Notes under the pieces: generated by a model
The model's input: only the letters and a program-made list of their open reading frames with translations
What the model was told of the DNA's origin: nothing
Database searches by the model: none
Source of the DNA: Crocinitomicaceae bacterium
GTDB taxonomy: Bacteria > Bacteroidota > Bacteroidia > Flavobacteriales_D > Crocinitomicaceae
Assembly (NCBI GenBank): GCA_029254025.1
Contig: JAQWYK010000032.1
Span: 39,231 to 103,230 of the forward strand
Length of the DNA stretch: 64,000 nt
Direction: 5' to 3'
Part shown: one piece after another, positions 1-8,350 of the stretch
Position numbering within the stretch: position 1 is the first letter of the stretch
Layout: each line of letters begins with the position of its first letter
Translations under genes and position numbers: made by a program

Positions 1-1337
1 CAAATATAGTCTGCAAATTGCACTTCAACAATTGGTTTTAATCCAACAGCGGACATCCCAACAGTACTTCCAATGATATATGCTTCTTGAATCGGAGTGT
101 TAAATACGCGATTATCTCCAAATTTTTGAGCCAATGTAGCCGCTTCACGGAAAACACCACCTAGTCTGCCGCCCACATCTTGTCCATACAAAAGCGCTTC
201 TGGGTGTTTTTCCATAATCTCTCGCACTGCAAAAAGGGCACAATCAACCATTACTGTTTTTTTCTTTCCTGCTGGTTCGCGAACACCTTTTTCTTCAGTA
301 ATAGGGGTTGGCGCAAAGATAAAATCCGTAATAGACTCAGGTGTAGGGTCTTCCGCTTTATATGCTTTTTCATAAACCGCGTCAATCTCTTTTTTTACGT
401 GAATCTCCTTTGTTATTAGATCAGATTCTTCTATTCCTAAGGATCTGGCTAAGTCTTTGATTTTAGGGTAGGGATCACGTTGTCCGTGTGCTTCAAGGTC
501 ATCTCTGTACCATTCTTTGCGGACACCAGATGTATGATGTCCGAGGAGAGGAACTTTTGCATGAACAATGAAAGGACGACGCTCTTTTCGAATAATTCCT
601 AAGACCTCTTGAATTGTGGAATAAGATGCTTCAAAATCACTTCCATCAATGGTTCTTGTTTCAATACCCTTGAATCCTTTCGCGTAATGTGTAATGTCTT
701 GAGCACGCGTTTCCTTAGCATTTGCGGAAATATCCCATTCATTGTCTTGAACTAGGTATAAAATTGGATATTGCTTTAGTGCGGCCATCTGAAAAGCCTC
801 TGATACCTCTCCTTCCGTGCATGCGGCATCCCCAATAGAACATACTACAACTGGATTTTCTCCACCGAAATCAACATTTAACCCTTGGTTTTCTAAGTAC
901 TGAATCCCCATTGCTACTCCTGTTGTAGGAATAGCTTGCATACCTGTCGCTGAACTTTGATGAGGAATTTTTGGTAAATCATCTCTATTCAATGATGGAT
1001 GAGAATAATACGTTCTTCCGCCAGAAAACGGTTCATCTTTTTTAGCGAAAATATGCAACATTAACTCGTAAGGAGTAATCCCTATACCAAGAAGAATACT
1101 GTCATCCCGATAATAAGGAGCTACCCAGTCTTGTTCCTTCAATTGCATTCCGAGGGCAAGTTGGATCGCCTCGTGCCCCCTTGAAGTGGCATGAACATAT
1201 TTGCTTGTTACCTCTTTGTGTGCTTCGTATTTTTCAGCGAGTGTCTTAGCTATACACATTAACTCAAATCCTCTCCACACGATATCTTTCGATATTTTGG
1301 CTTGCTCACTACTTGATTTTAACGCTGTTTTTGACAT
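1..1337 (-). CDS. Branched-chain 2-oxoacid dehydrogenase E1, alpha-beta fusion (3' end cut)
   Basis: This is the thiamine-diphosphate E1 component that decarboxylates 2-oxo acids and passes the acyl group to lipoylated E2. About 445 codons are visible and the gene runs off the left edge. Residues 1-320 are the alpha half, with the thiamine-diphosphate/Mg motif GDAACTEGE at about 169-177 closing with DNEW near 199. The beta half begins near residue 335 (VDCALFAVREIMEKHPE, then GQDVGG). Fusion of the two subunits is usual for Bacteroidota 2-oxoisovalerate-type E1. The ATG at 1337 has GGGAG seven bases upstream. The exact substrate (branched-chain or another 2-oxo acid) cannot be decided from the visible part. 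Confidence 0.9.
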   Translation of the reverse strand, partial: MSKTALKSSSEQAKISKDIVWRGFELMCIAKTLAEKYEAHKEVTSKYVHATSRGHEAIQLALGMQLKEQDWVAPYYRDDSILLGIGITPYELMLHIFAKKDEPFSGGRTYYSHPSLNRDDLPKIPHQSSATGMQAIPTTGVAMGIQYLENQGLNVDFGGENPVVVCSIGDAACTEGEVSEAFQMAALKQYPILYLVQDNEWDISANAKETRAQDITHYAKGFKGIETRTIDGSDFEASYSTIQEVLGIIRKERRPFIVHAKVPLLGHHTSGVRKEWYRDDLEAHGQRDPYPKIKDLARSLGIEESDLITKEIHVKKEIDAVYEKAYKAEDPTPESITDFIFAPTPITEEKGVREPAGKKKTVMVDCALFAVREIMEKHPEALLYGQDVGGRLGGVFREAATLAQKFGDNRVFNTPIQEAYIIGSTVGMSAVGLKPIVEVQFADYI

Positions 1338-1575
1338 AATTCTCCCAAATTGGAGGACTAAAATAAGAAATTCTCGCGATTCCTTCGGTGAAATCCTCAA
1401 CGAATCGAACGAATGTTGTGTTTTACTTTTAAAAAGGTATCTCATTATCTTTTAACACTATTTTCCGCTCTACTAAGGCAACTATTTGCAATTTGAATAG
1501 TTATCAGTGTAGTGAGGACTGTATGAAGAGGCTAATTCCTTGATTTATTGGTTTCTTAACTTGAAATCTTTATTG

Positions 1576-1583
1576 TAAATTTG
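1576..1583 (+). promoter_or_regulatory. TAnnTTTG box directly before ATG
   Basis: TAAATTTG ends four bases before the ATG at 1588. The Bacteroidota -7 box normally lies a few bases upstream of the transcription start, so the mRNA would begin at or beside the start codon. No well-placed TTG -33 element is seen. Confidence 0.5.
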
Positions 1584-1587
1584 ATCT

Positions 1588-4500
1588 ATGCGTGGACTGG
1601 TTCTGTTCTTAGTGCTTTTCGTTGTTTTTTTGCCTTGTATAGGGCAAGAACAGGACGAGGTATGGATGCATCCGAACAGAGGTCAATGGGATGAACGAAT
1701 TTTGTATAAAGTGGAGCTCGAAATGGGCGCTATGTACGTTGAAAAAGATGGGTTCACGTTTGATTTGTATGACCTTGGCGATGTAGTAGGGCACGATCAT
1801 GCTGCCCACAATCATGCAGTACACATGGACGAGAAGATCAAGAGACAGACCATATTTATGAAATTTGAAGAGTCCTCTTGGTCCGGCGGATTTACTGAAA
1901 GTCATTTCTCTCCGTTTTATCGGAATTACTTTTTAGGCCAGGATTCTTCGAAATGGGCTTCAGAAGTCAGAGGGGTTCAACAGGTGCGATTAACCAACTT
2001 TTATCCGCTCATTGATTTAATTGTTGAAACAAAGTCCGATGCTGTAAAGTATTCCTTTGAAGTTCATCCAGGAGGTGATCCAGAACAAATAAAAGCAACT
2101 TATTTAGGAGCTGATGATCTTCGTCTTATCTCTTCCTCAGCATTAGAAGTAGGTACTCGATTTGGGCCAATTTTCGATCGTAACTTAGAAGTTTGGACAA
2201 TTTCTGATGAAGGAAAAAAACATCCTGTTGAAAGTCTTTTTGTGGTGGAGGCTAATGAGGTGTCGGTCCACTTACGAGAGGGTTATGATTCGACGGAAAC
2301 ACTAGTTATTGACCCTGAATTGACCTTTTCGTCGTTTACGGGTTCTACGATTGATAACTGGGGCTTCACTGCAGCACCTGATCAAGATGCGAATTTATTT
2401 GCAGGTGGAATTGTCTTCGGTGTTGGATACCCTCTCACTGCTGGAGCTTATGATGGTACCTTTAATGGAGGAGAGGGTACATTTAATATTGATATCGGAA
2501 TTTCAAAATTTAATGCTCAGGGGACCGCGCTTTTGTACTCTACCTACGTTGGTGGCAATCGAAATGAAACGCCAAATTCTATTGTGGCGAACGCTCAAAA
2601 TGAATTGTATGTGTTGGGTGTTACGAGCTCAACGAATTTCCCGATGGCCGGCACACCTGTTCAAGCTGCTTTTGCAGGAGGTACACTCACGACTCAAAAT
2701 GCGTTGCAGTTCACAGGTACGGATATAATTGTGTTTAAATTAAACGCTGGTGGGACTGCGCTTATGTCGAGCACTTACCTTGGAGGAACAGGAAATGATG
2801 GGTTGAATTTAAGTCCGCTGAGTTATAACTATGGAGATCAATTTCGTGGAGAGATTATCGTTGACGATGCCTCTAATGTTTATATAGCCAGCTCCACACG
2901 ATCAATTGATTTCCCAGTTATAAATGGATTTGACAATTCACTCGGTGGAGATCAAGATGCTATTGTTGCTAAGTTTTCACCGAATTTGAATACGTTGTTC
3001 TGGTCCACTTATTTTGGCGGGGCATCGGATGATACTGGGTATGCTGTTCAGATTTCGAGTAGTGGGAATGTCTATTTAACAGGTGGAACAAGTTCCACAA
3101 CTCTTGGTTTTTCCAATGGACACATCAACAATTTTATTGGAGGCACTGCTGATGGTTATATTGTTCAACTCAATGGAACCACTTCCTCTCCGATTTCAGG
3201 AACCTATGTTGGAACCAACGCTTATGACCAAAACTATTTTGTTCAATTAGATTTAGACGATAATGTGTATGTTTTTGGTCAAACTCTCGGGGTTATGCCT
3301 ATTACACCGGGGCTTTATTCGAATCCAAATTCGGGTCAATTCATTCGTAAATACAATGAAGGATTAGACAATGCTGTTTGGAATACCCTTGTAGGAGGAG
3401 GGAATAATACAGTCGAAATCTCCCCAACAGCCTTTTTAGTATCCGACTGTTATGAAATTTATTTTTCTGGTTGGGGAGGACAAACCAATCAATCGAGCCA
3501 AGCTACGAGTTCAACAACTACTGGATTTCCAACAACTGCAGACGGTTTTCAGCAGAATACAAATGGGAATAATTTTTACGTAGCTGTGTTAGGGGAAGAT
3601 GCATCAACGCTGAATTATGCTTCTTTCATGGGTGGAGTAACGACAAGTCCAAATCATGTGGACGGCGGAACCTCTCGATTTGATAAGAAAGGCAGAATCT
3701 ATCATGCTGTCTGCGGCGGATGCGGCGGAAACGCCAATGGTTTTACTACAACTTCTGGAGTTGTTTCTCCCCAGAACCAGAGTAGCAATTGTAATTTGGC
3801 CGCATTTAAATTTGATTTAGGGATTATTGAATCAACATTGAGTGTGCCGGATCCATTTGTTTGTATACCAAATTCGGTTAATTTCATTAATAACTCACAG
3901 AATGCTAATGAATTTTTGTGGTTATTCGGAGATGGAAATTCCAGTACTGATTTTGAACCCTCTCATTTTTACGCTCAACCGGGAACGTATACAGTGACAT
4001 TAATTTCTACGGATTCGAGCGGTTGTTACGAAGCGGATTCAAGTTTTGTTGAAGTAGTAATTGGATTGTTTGAAGGGGCTGTAGTTCAACCGCCCACTCC
4101 CGTGTGTCCTGGTGAACCGTATCAATTGGAAGCTTCTGGCGGATCTACCTACGCTTGGGTACCTGCGCAGTTCTTAGATGATTCTACATCCGCCACTCCT
4201 ATTGCAACAGTGGATCAATCCACGGTTTTTACGGTCATTGTTTCTGACAGTTGTGGAACGGACACATTATCTCTTACGTTGGACACCTATGGAGCCAATG
4301 CGAACTCTATTGAGGATTTATCCATGTGCTTTGGAGATACAATTGAACTATGGGCTTCTGGTGGAGGTTCCTACGCATGGAGTCCTGCCGGAGAAATCCT
4401 TTCTGACCCGACCCAATCGACAGTTTGGATAGCCCCGCAACAATCAACAATATACACTGTGGATATCATTACTCCTGAAGGATGTGAATTGCAGCGGGAG

Positions 4501-5481
4501 ATTACAGTGGATGTATTTAATGATCTTCCTATTCCAGTTTTAGAGGACACTGTGGGCGTATGTAGAGGAGATGCAGTTATCGTTACGACGAGTGGAGCAA
4601 GCCAATATTTATGGTCTCCAGATGTATTTATCGATACTACTTCTGGTCCTACGGTGTCCATTCAATCTGACATGGACATAACCTATTATGTAGAGTACAT
4701 TAATGCTTGTGGGTCTATCTCCGACAGCGTTCGAATTGAACTTATTGATGTTAATGCAGTTGTTGGAAATGATACAATTGTTTGTCCAGGTGAAATTGTG
4801 AATCTATATGCCTACGGAGGAGTGACATACGCGTGGATTCCGGCAGAAACGGTGTTTAATCCTTTTTCTGATACCACTCAGGCTCAGCCAATTTATCCGA
4901 CTTCGTATACAGTTTTGGTCACAGATGAAAACGGATGTACCGCTGCTGAACAGGTGTTCGTTGATCACTATCCACTGCCATTTGTTCAGGCAAGTCCTGA
5001 TTATTATGGATTTCAAGGTGATGAAGTAGATTTAAGTGCAACGGGTAGCACCACTTTAGGATCTTACACTTGGTCTCCTACCGAATATTTGAGTTGTGTC
5101 AACTGTCAGAGTCCAACATCCTTTGCACCTGCTACGATGACCTATTCCGTTGAGTTTGAAGATGCGAATGGGTGCACAGCAAGCGACGAGGTGACTATCT
5201 ATTTTGAGGGGATACTTTATATACCCAACACATTTACCCCGAATGGAGGAAAATATAATGAGACCTTTTTTGCTCAAGGTGGAAATATTGTAGAGTTTAA
5301 CATCTTAATTTATAACCGCTGGGGAGAACTGATTTTTGAAGGTAATGATTTCAATGATCATTGGGATGGAACCTACAAAGGAAAGCCTTGCCCTGATGGC
5401 ACGTATGTTTGGAAAGTAAAGTATACTGACGTCATGGAGAATGAAAAGCAACTCGTTGGTCATGTAAACTTATTGCGCTAA
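1588..5481 (+). CDS. Large secreted T9SS protein: SBBP repeats, PKD domain, gliding-type C-terminal domain
   Basis: A 1297-residue exported protein. Residues 1-20 are a signal peptide (hydrophobic LVLFLVLFVVFLP, cut near GQ). Residues 20-240 resemble the N-terminal module of SBBP-repeat proteins. Residues 270-720 hold beta-propeller-like SBBP repeats (for example STYLGG, STYFGG, each followed by DxxxNVY). A PKD domain (WLFGDGNSS, then HFYAQPGTYTVTL) lies at about 750-830, then several Ig-like repeats of the form 'C.GD...L.A.GG..YAW.P' to about 1200. The last 90 residues (IPNTFTPNGG, RWGELIFEG, DGTYVWKVKY) are the gliding-motility-associated type B T9SS sorting domain. It is probably a surface or gliding adhesin. 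No PorP/SprF-like partner is adjacent. Confidence 0.88.
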   Translation: MRGLVLFLVLFVVFLPCIGQEQDEVWMHPNRGQWDERILYKVELEMGAMYVEKDGFTFDLYDLGDVVGHDHAAHNHAVHMDEKIKRQTIFMKFEESSWSGGFTESHFSPFYRNYFLGQDSSKWASEVRGVQQVRLTNFYPLIDLIVETKSDAVKYSFEVHPGGDPEQIKATYLGADDLRLISSSALEVGTRFGPIFDRNLEVWTISDEGKKHPVESLFVVEANEVSVHLREGYDSTETLVIDPELTFSSFTGSTIDNWGFTAAPDQDANLFAGGIVFGVGYPLTAGAYDGTFNGGEGTFNIDIGISKFNAQGTALLYSTYVGGNRNETPNSIVANAQNELYVLGVTSSTNFPMAGTPVQAAFAGGTLTTQNALQFTGTDIIVFKLNAGGTALMSSTYLGGTGNDGLNLSPLSYNYGDQFRGEIIVDDASNVYIASSTRSIDFPVINGFDNSLGGDQDAIVAKFSPNLNTLFWSTYFGGASDDTGYAVQISSSGNVYLTGGTSSTTLGFSNGHINNFIGGTADGYIVQLNGTTSSPISGTYVGTNAYDQNYFVQLDLDDNVYVFGQTLGVMPITPGLYSNPNSGQFIRKYNEGLDNAVWNTLVGGGNNTVEISPTAFLVSDCYEIYFSGWGGQTNQSSQATSSTTTGFPTTADGFQQNTNGNNFYVAVLGEDASTLNYASFMGGVTTSPNHVDGGTSRFDKKGRIYHAVCGGCGGNANGFTTTSGVVSPQNQSSNCNLAAFKFDLGIIESTLSVPDPFVCIPNSVNFINNSQNANEFLWLFGDGNSSTDFEPSHFYAQPGTYTVTLISTDSSGCYEADSSFVEVVIGLFEGAVVQPPTPVCPGEPYQLEASGGSTYAWVPAQFLDDSTSATPIATVDQSTVFTVIVSDSCGTDTLSLTLDTYGANANSIEDLSMCFGDTIELWASGGGSYAWSPAGEILSDPTQSTVWIAPQQSTIYTVDIITPEGCELQREITVDVFNDLPIPVLEDTVGVCRGDAVIVTTSGASQYLWSPDVFIDTTSGPTVSIQSDMDITYYVEYINACGSISDSVRIELIDVNAVVGNDTIVCPGEIVNLYAYGGVTYAWIPAETVFNPFSDTTQAQPIYPTSYTVLVTDENGCTAAEQVFVDHYPLPFVQASPDYYGFQGDEVDLSATGSTTLGSYTWSPTEYLSCVNCQSPTSFAPATMTYSVEFEDANGCTASDEVTIYFEGILYIPNTFTPNGGKYNETFFAQGGNIVEFNILIYNRWGELIFEGNDFNDHWDGTYKGKPCPDGTYVWKVKYTDVMENEKQLVGHVNLLR

Positions 5482-5901
5482 TTACTTGATTTCGATAAGT
5501 AGTTTTGCGGAGTTTCCATACCTGAAGGATGCACTTTCAAAACTTGGGAGTCCAAAAGTGTTACGAGCATTGTTTGAAAACCCATATTTTTCTGTGGGTA
5601 TTCCTAAGAAATTTTTATCCATTCTAAGGTTGTTGTTGGCGTCATGATAAACAGCAATTACATAGTTCTTACCACGTACCAATTCGTTGAGCTCAATAGA
5701 TTCTATTTTTTTACGCACGGGATGAACAATTTTTTGAATAGCGTACTTATCATTTCCAAATCCTTCTTCTGCATCAAAGATGGCAATCATCAAGTTTCCT
5801 TTTTTTTCCGAAATCCCTGTAATTTGTAAATAAATTGGAGCTTGCTTCATAAAGGATGAAGCACAAAAAAACAGCAAAAGAAGCAATCCAAATAACCGCA
5901 T
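5482..5901 (-). CDS. DUF2141 family secreted protein
   Basis: 139 residues with an N-terminal signal peptide (MRLFGLLLLLFFCASSF). The mature part fits DUF2141: 'GNLMIAIFDAEEGF' near residue 35, then 'YVIAVYHDANNNLRMDKNFLGIPTEKYGFSNNA', the asparagine- and glycine-rich conserved centre of the family. The molecular role of DUF2141 is unknown; a small periplasmic beta-sandwich is likely. Its stop codon abuts that of the convergent giant protein with no base between (TAATTA at 5479-5484). Confidence 0.8.
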   Translation of the reverse strand: MRLFGLLLLLFFCASSFMKQAPIYLQITGISEKKGNLMIAIFDAEEGFGNDKYAIQKIVHPVRKKIESIELNELVRGKNYVIAVYHDANNNLRMDKNFLGIPTEKYGFSNNARNTFGLPSFESASFRYGNSAKLLIEIK

Positions 5902-5957
5902 GCCATGTATAACGTAGATTGGCGAAAAATGTTTTTGCCTCAGAGTTCCAACGAAGA

Positions 5958-7646
5958 TTAATCGAGTTCTAGAATTTGTTTAAGTATTTCAAGCGTTATA
6001 CCATAGGTAGGTTTTACTCCTGTTAATCCTAACCCACCCGAGGCAAGTGTTTTACCTGTTTCAAGTGGGTTGTCAGAGGCATAATACGCGTAGCGTAATT
6101 CTACGTTTTCTCGTATGTTTTTTCTGATTTTAGCAGCCGCTTGAATCGCTTTTTGGTAGTGAGCGCCTTCCATTTCTAAACCAACCACTCCCCAGCTTGA
6201 CTTCTTGAAGTAGGAGAGCATTTCTCTATTTTGGAGGGAAGTACCTAATACGGTAATCATCGTTCCTTCAACCGTATTAAATCCTAAATCGTTGAATAAT
6301 TTTCCCGAAAATTTATTCTTGAATGGGTAGTTATCTGCTGTACCTTCGAATATGTGTGAAGTTGGAATCATAATATCGCCTTTATCTCCGGATAAAATTC
6401 CTGCTTTCCCCATTATAGAAACAGAGGCAACATCTAACGATAGAGGATTGTTTTTATCTTTCTTATACGGTTTTAGCAATTCATCAAGTGTTTCAAATGC
6501 TTGTTCACCAAATGCGTAATCCATTACAATCAGAACACTTTCATTCGAAATGAGCGCCGATTTCTCCTCATGAAGGAAGCAATGATTGAGGTTCACCTTT
6601 GATAAATCGAAGAGTTGAACATCGATATTTGTTCCAGAACTATCTTTGATAAAAATCATTCCATTTTTTTCAGCAAATTCGGATACTTTATTCCTGAGAA
6701 GACTGTTTTCAGGCTTACTCAGCAATTCGTAGATGGCATATTCGTCCGTTCCAAACTCACTTGAAAGTACTTGTTTCGCAAATAGGCAGTTCATGACACT
6801 GTGCATGTTTGCGCTGATGATGTGAATAGTCCGGCCAAGTAGTCGCTGTGATTCGAGTTGTTCTTTTATGTTGTCTGCCCAAATCTCTCCATGTATATGG
6901 TGTCCTAAACGTTCACGTAAGATTGGACTGAATGTAATGCTGCGTTTGTTGACGTCATTGAGTTCATCAAGTCCGTGCTTAGCGAGCCAGTAAATAATTT
7001 TTAAAAATTTCAAGGGATGTTTTTCAGTGGCCAATTGTTCTGAAAAGCCTTTCGTTTCTTCAAAGGTCCTCCCAATAATATTTGCTGTATGCGCCAGCGC
7101 TACATCAATTTCTTGTTGGTTAGGTGAAGGGTTCAATGCTATCTTTTTAACTTTCTCCCAATCGTTACCTATTCCCTGCTCTTGCTGTTCCGCGATGCGT
7201 TTAGCAATTTTATGGGATTCAATGAAAAGAAAGGTAAGATGGGTTAGTATGTCATATATATCTGAACGACCGCGTGTGATTTCTATATTCATTTGGTCTT
7301 GGTCAATGCGGTAACAATTCCGCCTTCTTTTTTCAGGAATAATGGGGGAGAAGGAGTCTGAGTTATATCCCTCACTAGAGGTTAAGTTAATGATAGAGCA
7401 CTCCTCAATACCAGCGGGTAATCGATCCAATACATACACCATTCCGTTAAGTTCTACCTTCTCTTCGGCCATGGTTCCGTATATTTCAGGCTGTAAAGCC
7501 AACAAACCCTCTCGGAGAGTAGTTCCCGAAACGCCCATGGGTTTGTAGTACCCACGATTAAATAAATGACGCATTGTAATGTAAATCCGCTCTATTGCCA
7601 TGGTTGCTTCTTGTGCTTTGGTGCGTGGCTTACTTTTTAACTCCAT
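5958..7646 (-). CDS. Conserved Bacteroidota protein (DUF6909-like) with nucleoside-phosphorylase-like C-terminus
   Basis: 562 residues from the ATG at 7646; an in-frame ATG at 7682 would add 12 residues. No signal peptide. The N-terminal 160 residues are charged and helical. The C-terminal 200 residues carry 'MDYAFGEQAFETLDELL', 'SIMGKAGIL' and 'GVVGLEMEGAHYQKA'; the last resembles the ME-containing motif of purine nucleoside/uridine phosphorylases and AMP nucleosidases. I believe the family is DUF6909, from memory. A nucleoside- or nucleotide-cleaving activity is an inference from that motif only. It is a single gene with a 56-base gap to the next gene. Confidence 0.6.
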   Translation of the reverse strand: MELKSKPRTKAQEATMAIERIYITMRHLFNRGYYKPMGVSGTTLREGLLALQPEIYGTMAEEKVELNGMVYVLDRLPAGIEECSIINLTSSEGYNSDSFSPIIPEKRRRNCYRIDQDQMNIEITRGRSDIYDILTHLTFLFIESHKIAKRIAEQQEQGIGNDWEKVKKIALNPSPNQQEIDVALAHTANIIGRTFEETKGFSEQLATEKHPLKFLKIIYWLAKHGLDELNDVNKRSITFSPILRERLGHHIHGEIWADNIKEQLESQRLLGRTIHIISANMHSVMNCLFAKQVLSSEFGTDEYAIYELLSKPENSLLRNKVSEFAEKNGMIFIKDSSGTNIDVQLFDLSKVNLNHCFLHEEKSALISNESVLIVMDYAFGEQAFETLDELLKPYKKDKNNPLSLDVASVSIMGKAGILSGDKGDIMIPTSHIFEGTADNYPFKNKFSGKLFNDLGFNTVEGTMITVLGTSLQNREMLSYFKKSSWGVVGLEMEGAHYQKAIQAAAKIRKNIRENVELRYAYYASDNPLETGKTLASGGLGLTGVKPTYGITLEILKQILELD

Positions 7647-7730
7647 ATCTGTTGGTTTTCTACGAATATATAAAAGAATCATCTGTTATGACCAGGTATT
7701 CTTTTGTTTTCCAGAATAGATGGACTTCAG

Positions 7731-7761
7731 TTTGCTTCAACTTGAAAAGAATTTATCTTTA
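7731..7761 (+). promoter_or_regulatory. Promoter of the DUF2164 gene
   Basis: TTTG at 7731-7734, a 19-base spacer, and TATCTTTA at 7754-7761 (one mismatch to TAnnTTTG). The start codon lies 22 bases further on. Confidence 0.45.
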
Positions 7762-7783
7762 TGCTTAATTAAATGGTCTGTGT

Positions 7784-8038
7784 ATGGGATTGATCAATGA
7801 CAATGGGAAACGATTATCAGAGGAGGAGCGTAGAATACTCAAGGATGAATTAATCCAATTCTTTGAAAACGAAAGGGACGAAAAAATAGGGGTTATTGCA
7901 GCAGAGGAACTTCTAAATTTTTTCTTACTATCAGCTGGAAAAATGCTCTACAACAAGGGTGTGAATGATGCAAAGAAGGTAATAGAAACCCGAACGGAAG
8001 AGATTAGGTTCGATTTAGACGATTTATTAGAGCTATAA
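7784..8038 (+). CDS. DUF2164 family protein
   Basis: 84 residues, acidic and helical, cytoplasmic. The central 'NERDEKIGVIAAEELLNFFL' followed by 'MLYNKGVNDAKKVIETR' is the DUF2164 signature. The family is small and widespread and has no known function. The gene is monocistronic; the next feature downstream is the terminator/tRNA pair on the other strand. Confidence 0.8.
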   Translation: MGLINDNGKRLSEEERRILKDELIQFFENERDEKIGVIAAEELLNFFLLSAGKMLYNKGVNDAKKVIETRTEEIRFDLDDLLEL

Positions 8039-8139
8039 AAGAAAACGTTCTGAGTCAAAAGACTGAAGGCCTTACCTGCAGTAGGGGGCTATTCGATTAC
8101 CTAATTTCGTTTTTGATTTTAGGTGTTTCTATAAAACAA

Positions 8140-8169
8140 AAAAGGTAAACAATTTCTTGTTTACCTTTT
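8140..8169 (-). terminator. Rho-independent terminator of the tRNA gene
   Basis: A perfect 13-bp stem (8140-8152 with 8157-8169, loop of four). Read on the minus strand it is followed by a T-rich run (TTGTTTTAT). It sits just downstream of the tRNA 3' end and may also stop the convergent DUF2164 transcript. Confidence 0.85.
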
Positions 8170-8174
8170 CTTAG

Positions 8175-8247
<73 letters not shown>

Positions 8248-8311
8248 ATATATCATTTACCTAGTATCTTTTGTGCGATTCGTTTACCGAACTTCCTTTG
8301 GTAGGGGAGTG

Positions 8312-8341
8312 CAAATATAGAGAGTTTTTCAATAAATCCAA
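8312..8341 (-). promoter_or_regulatory. Promoter of tRNA-fMet
   Basis: On the minus strand: TTG (8341-8339), a 19-base spacer, and TATATTTG (8319-8312), a full match to the Bacteroidota consensus. Transcription would start near 8305, giving a 5' leader of roughly 55-60 bases. The box lies just past the stop codon of the upstream ABC-F gene. Confidence 0.7.
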
Positions 8342-8350
8342 GATTATTTC

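Noticed and set aside
1609..1905. Reverse-strand ORF inside the T9SS protein gene, and similar shadows elsewhere
   Set aside because: These frames lie opposite or out of frame with strongly supported genes and have no family resemblance.
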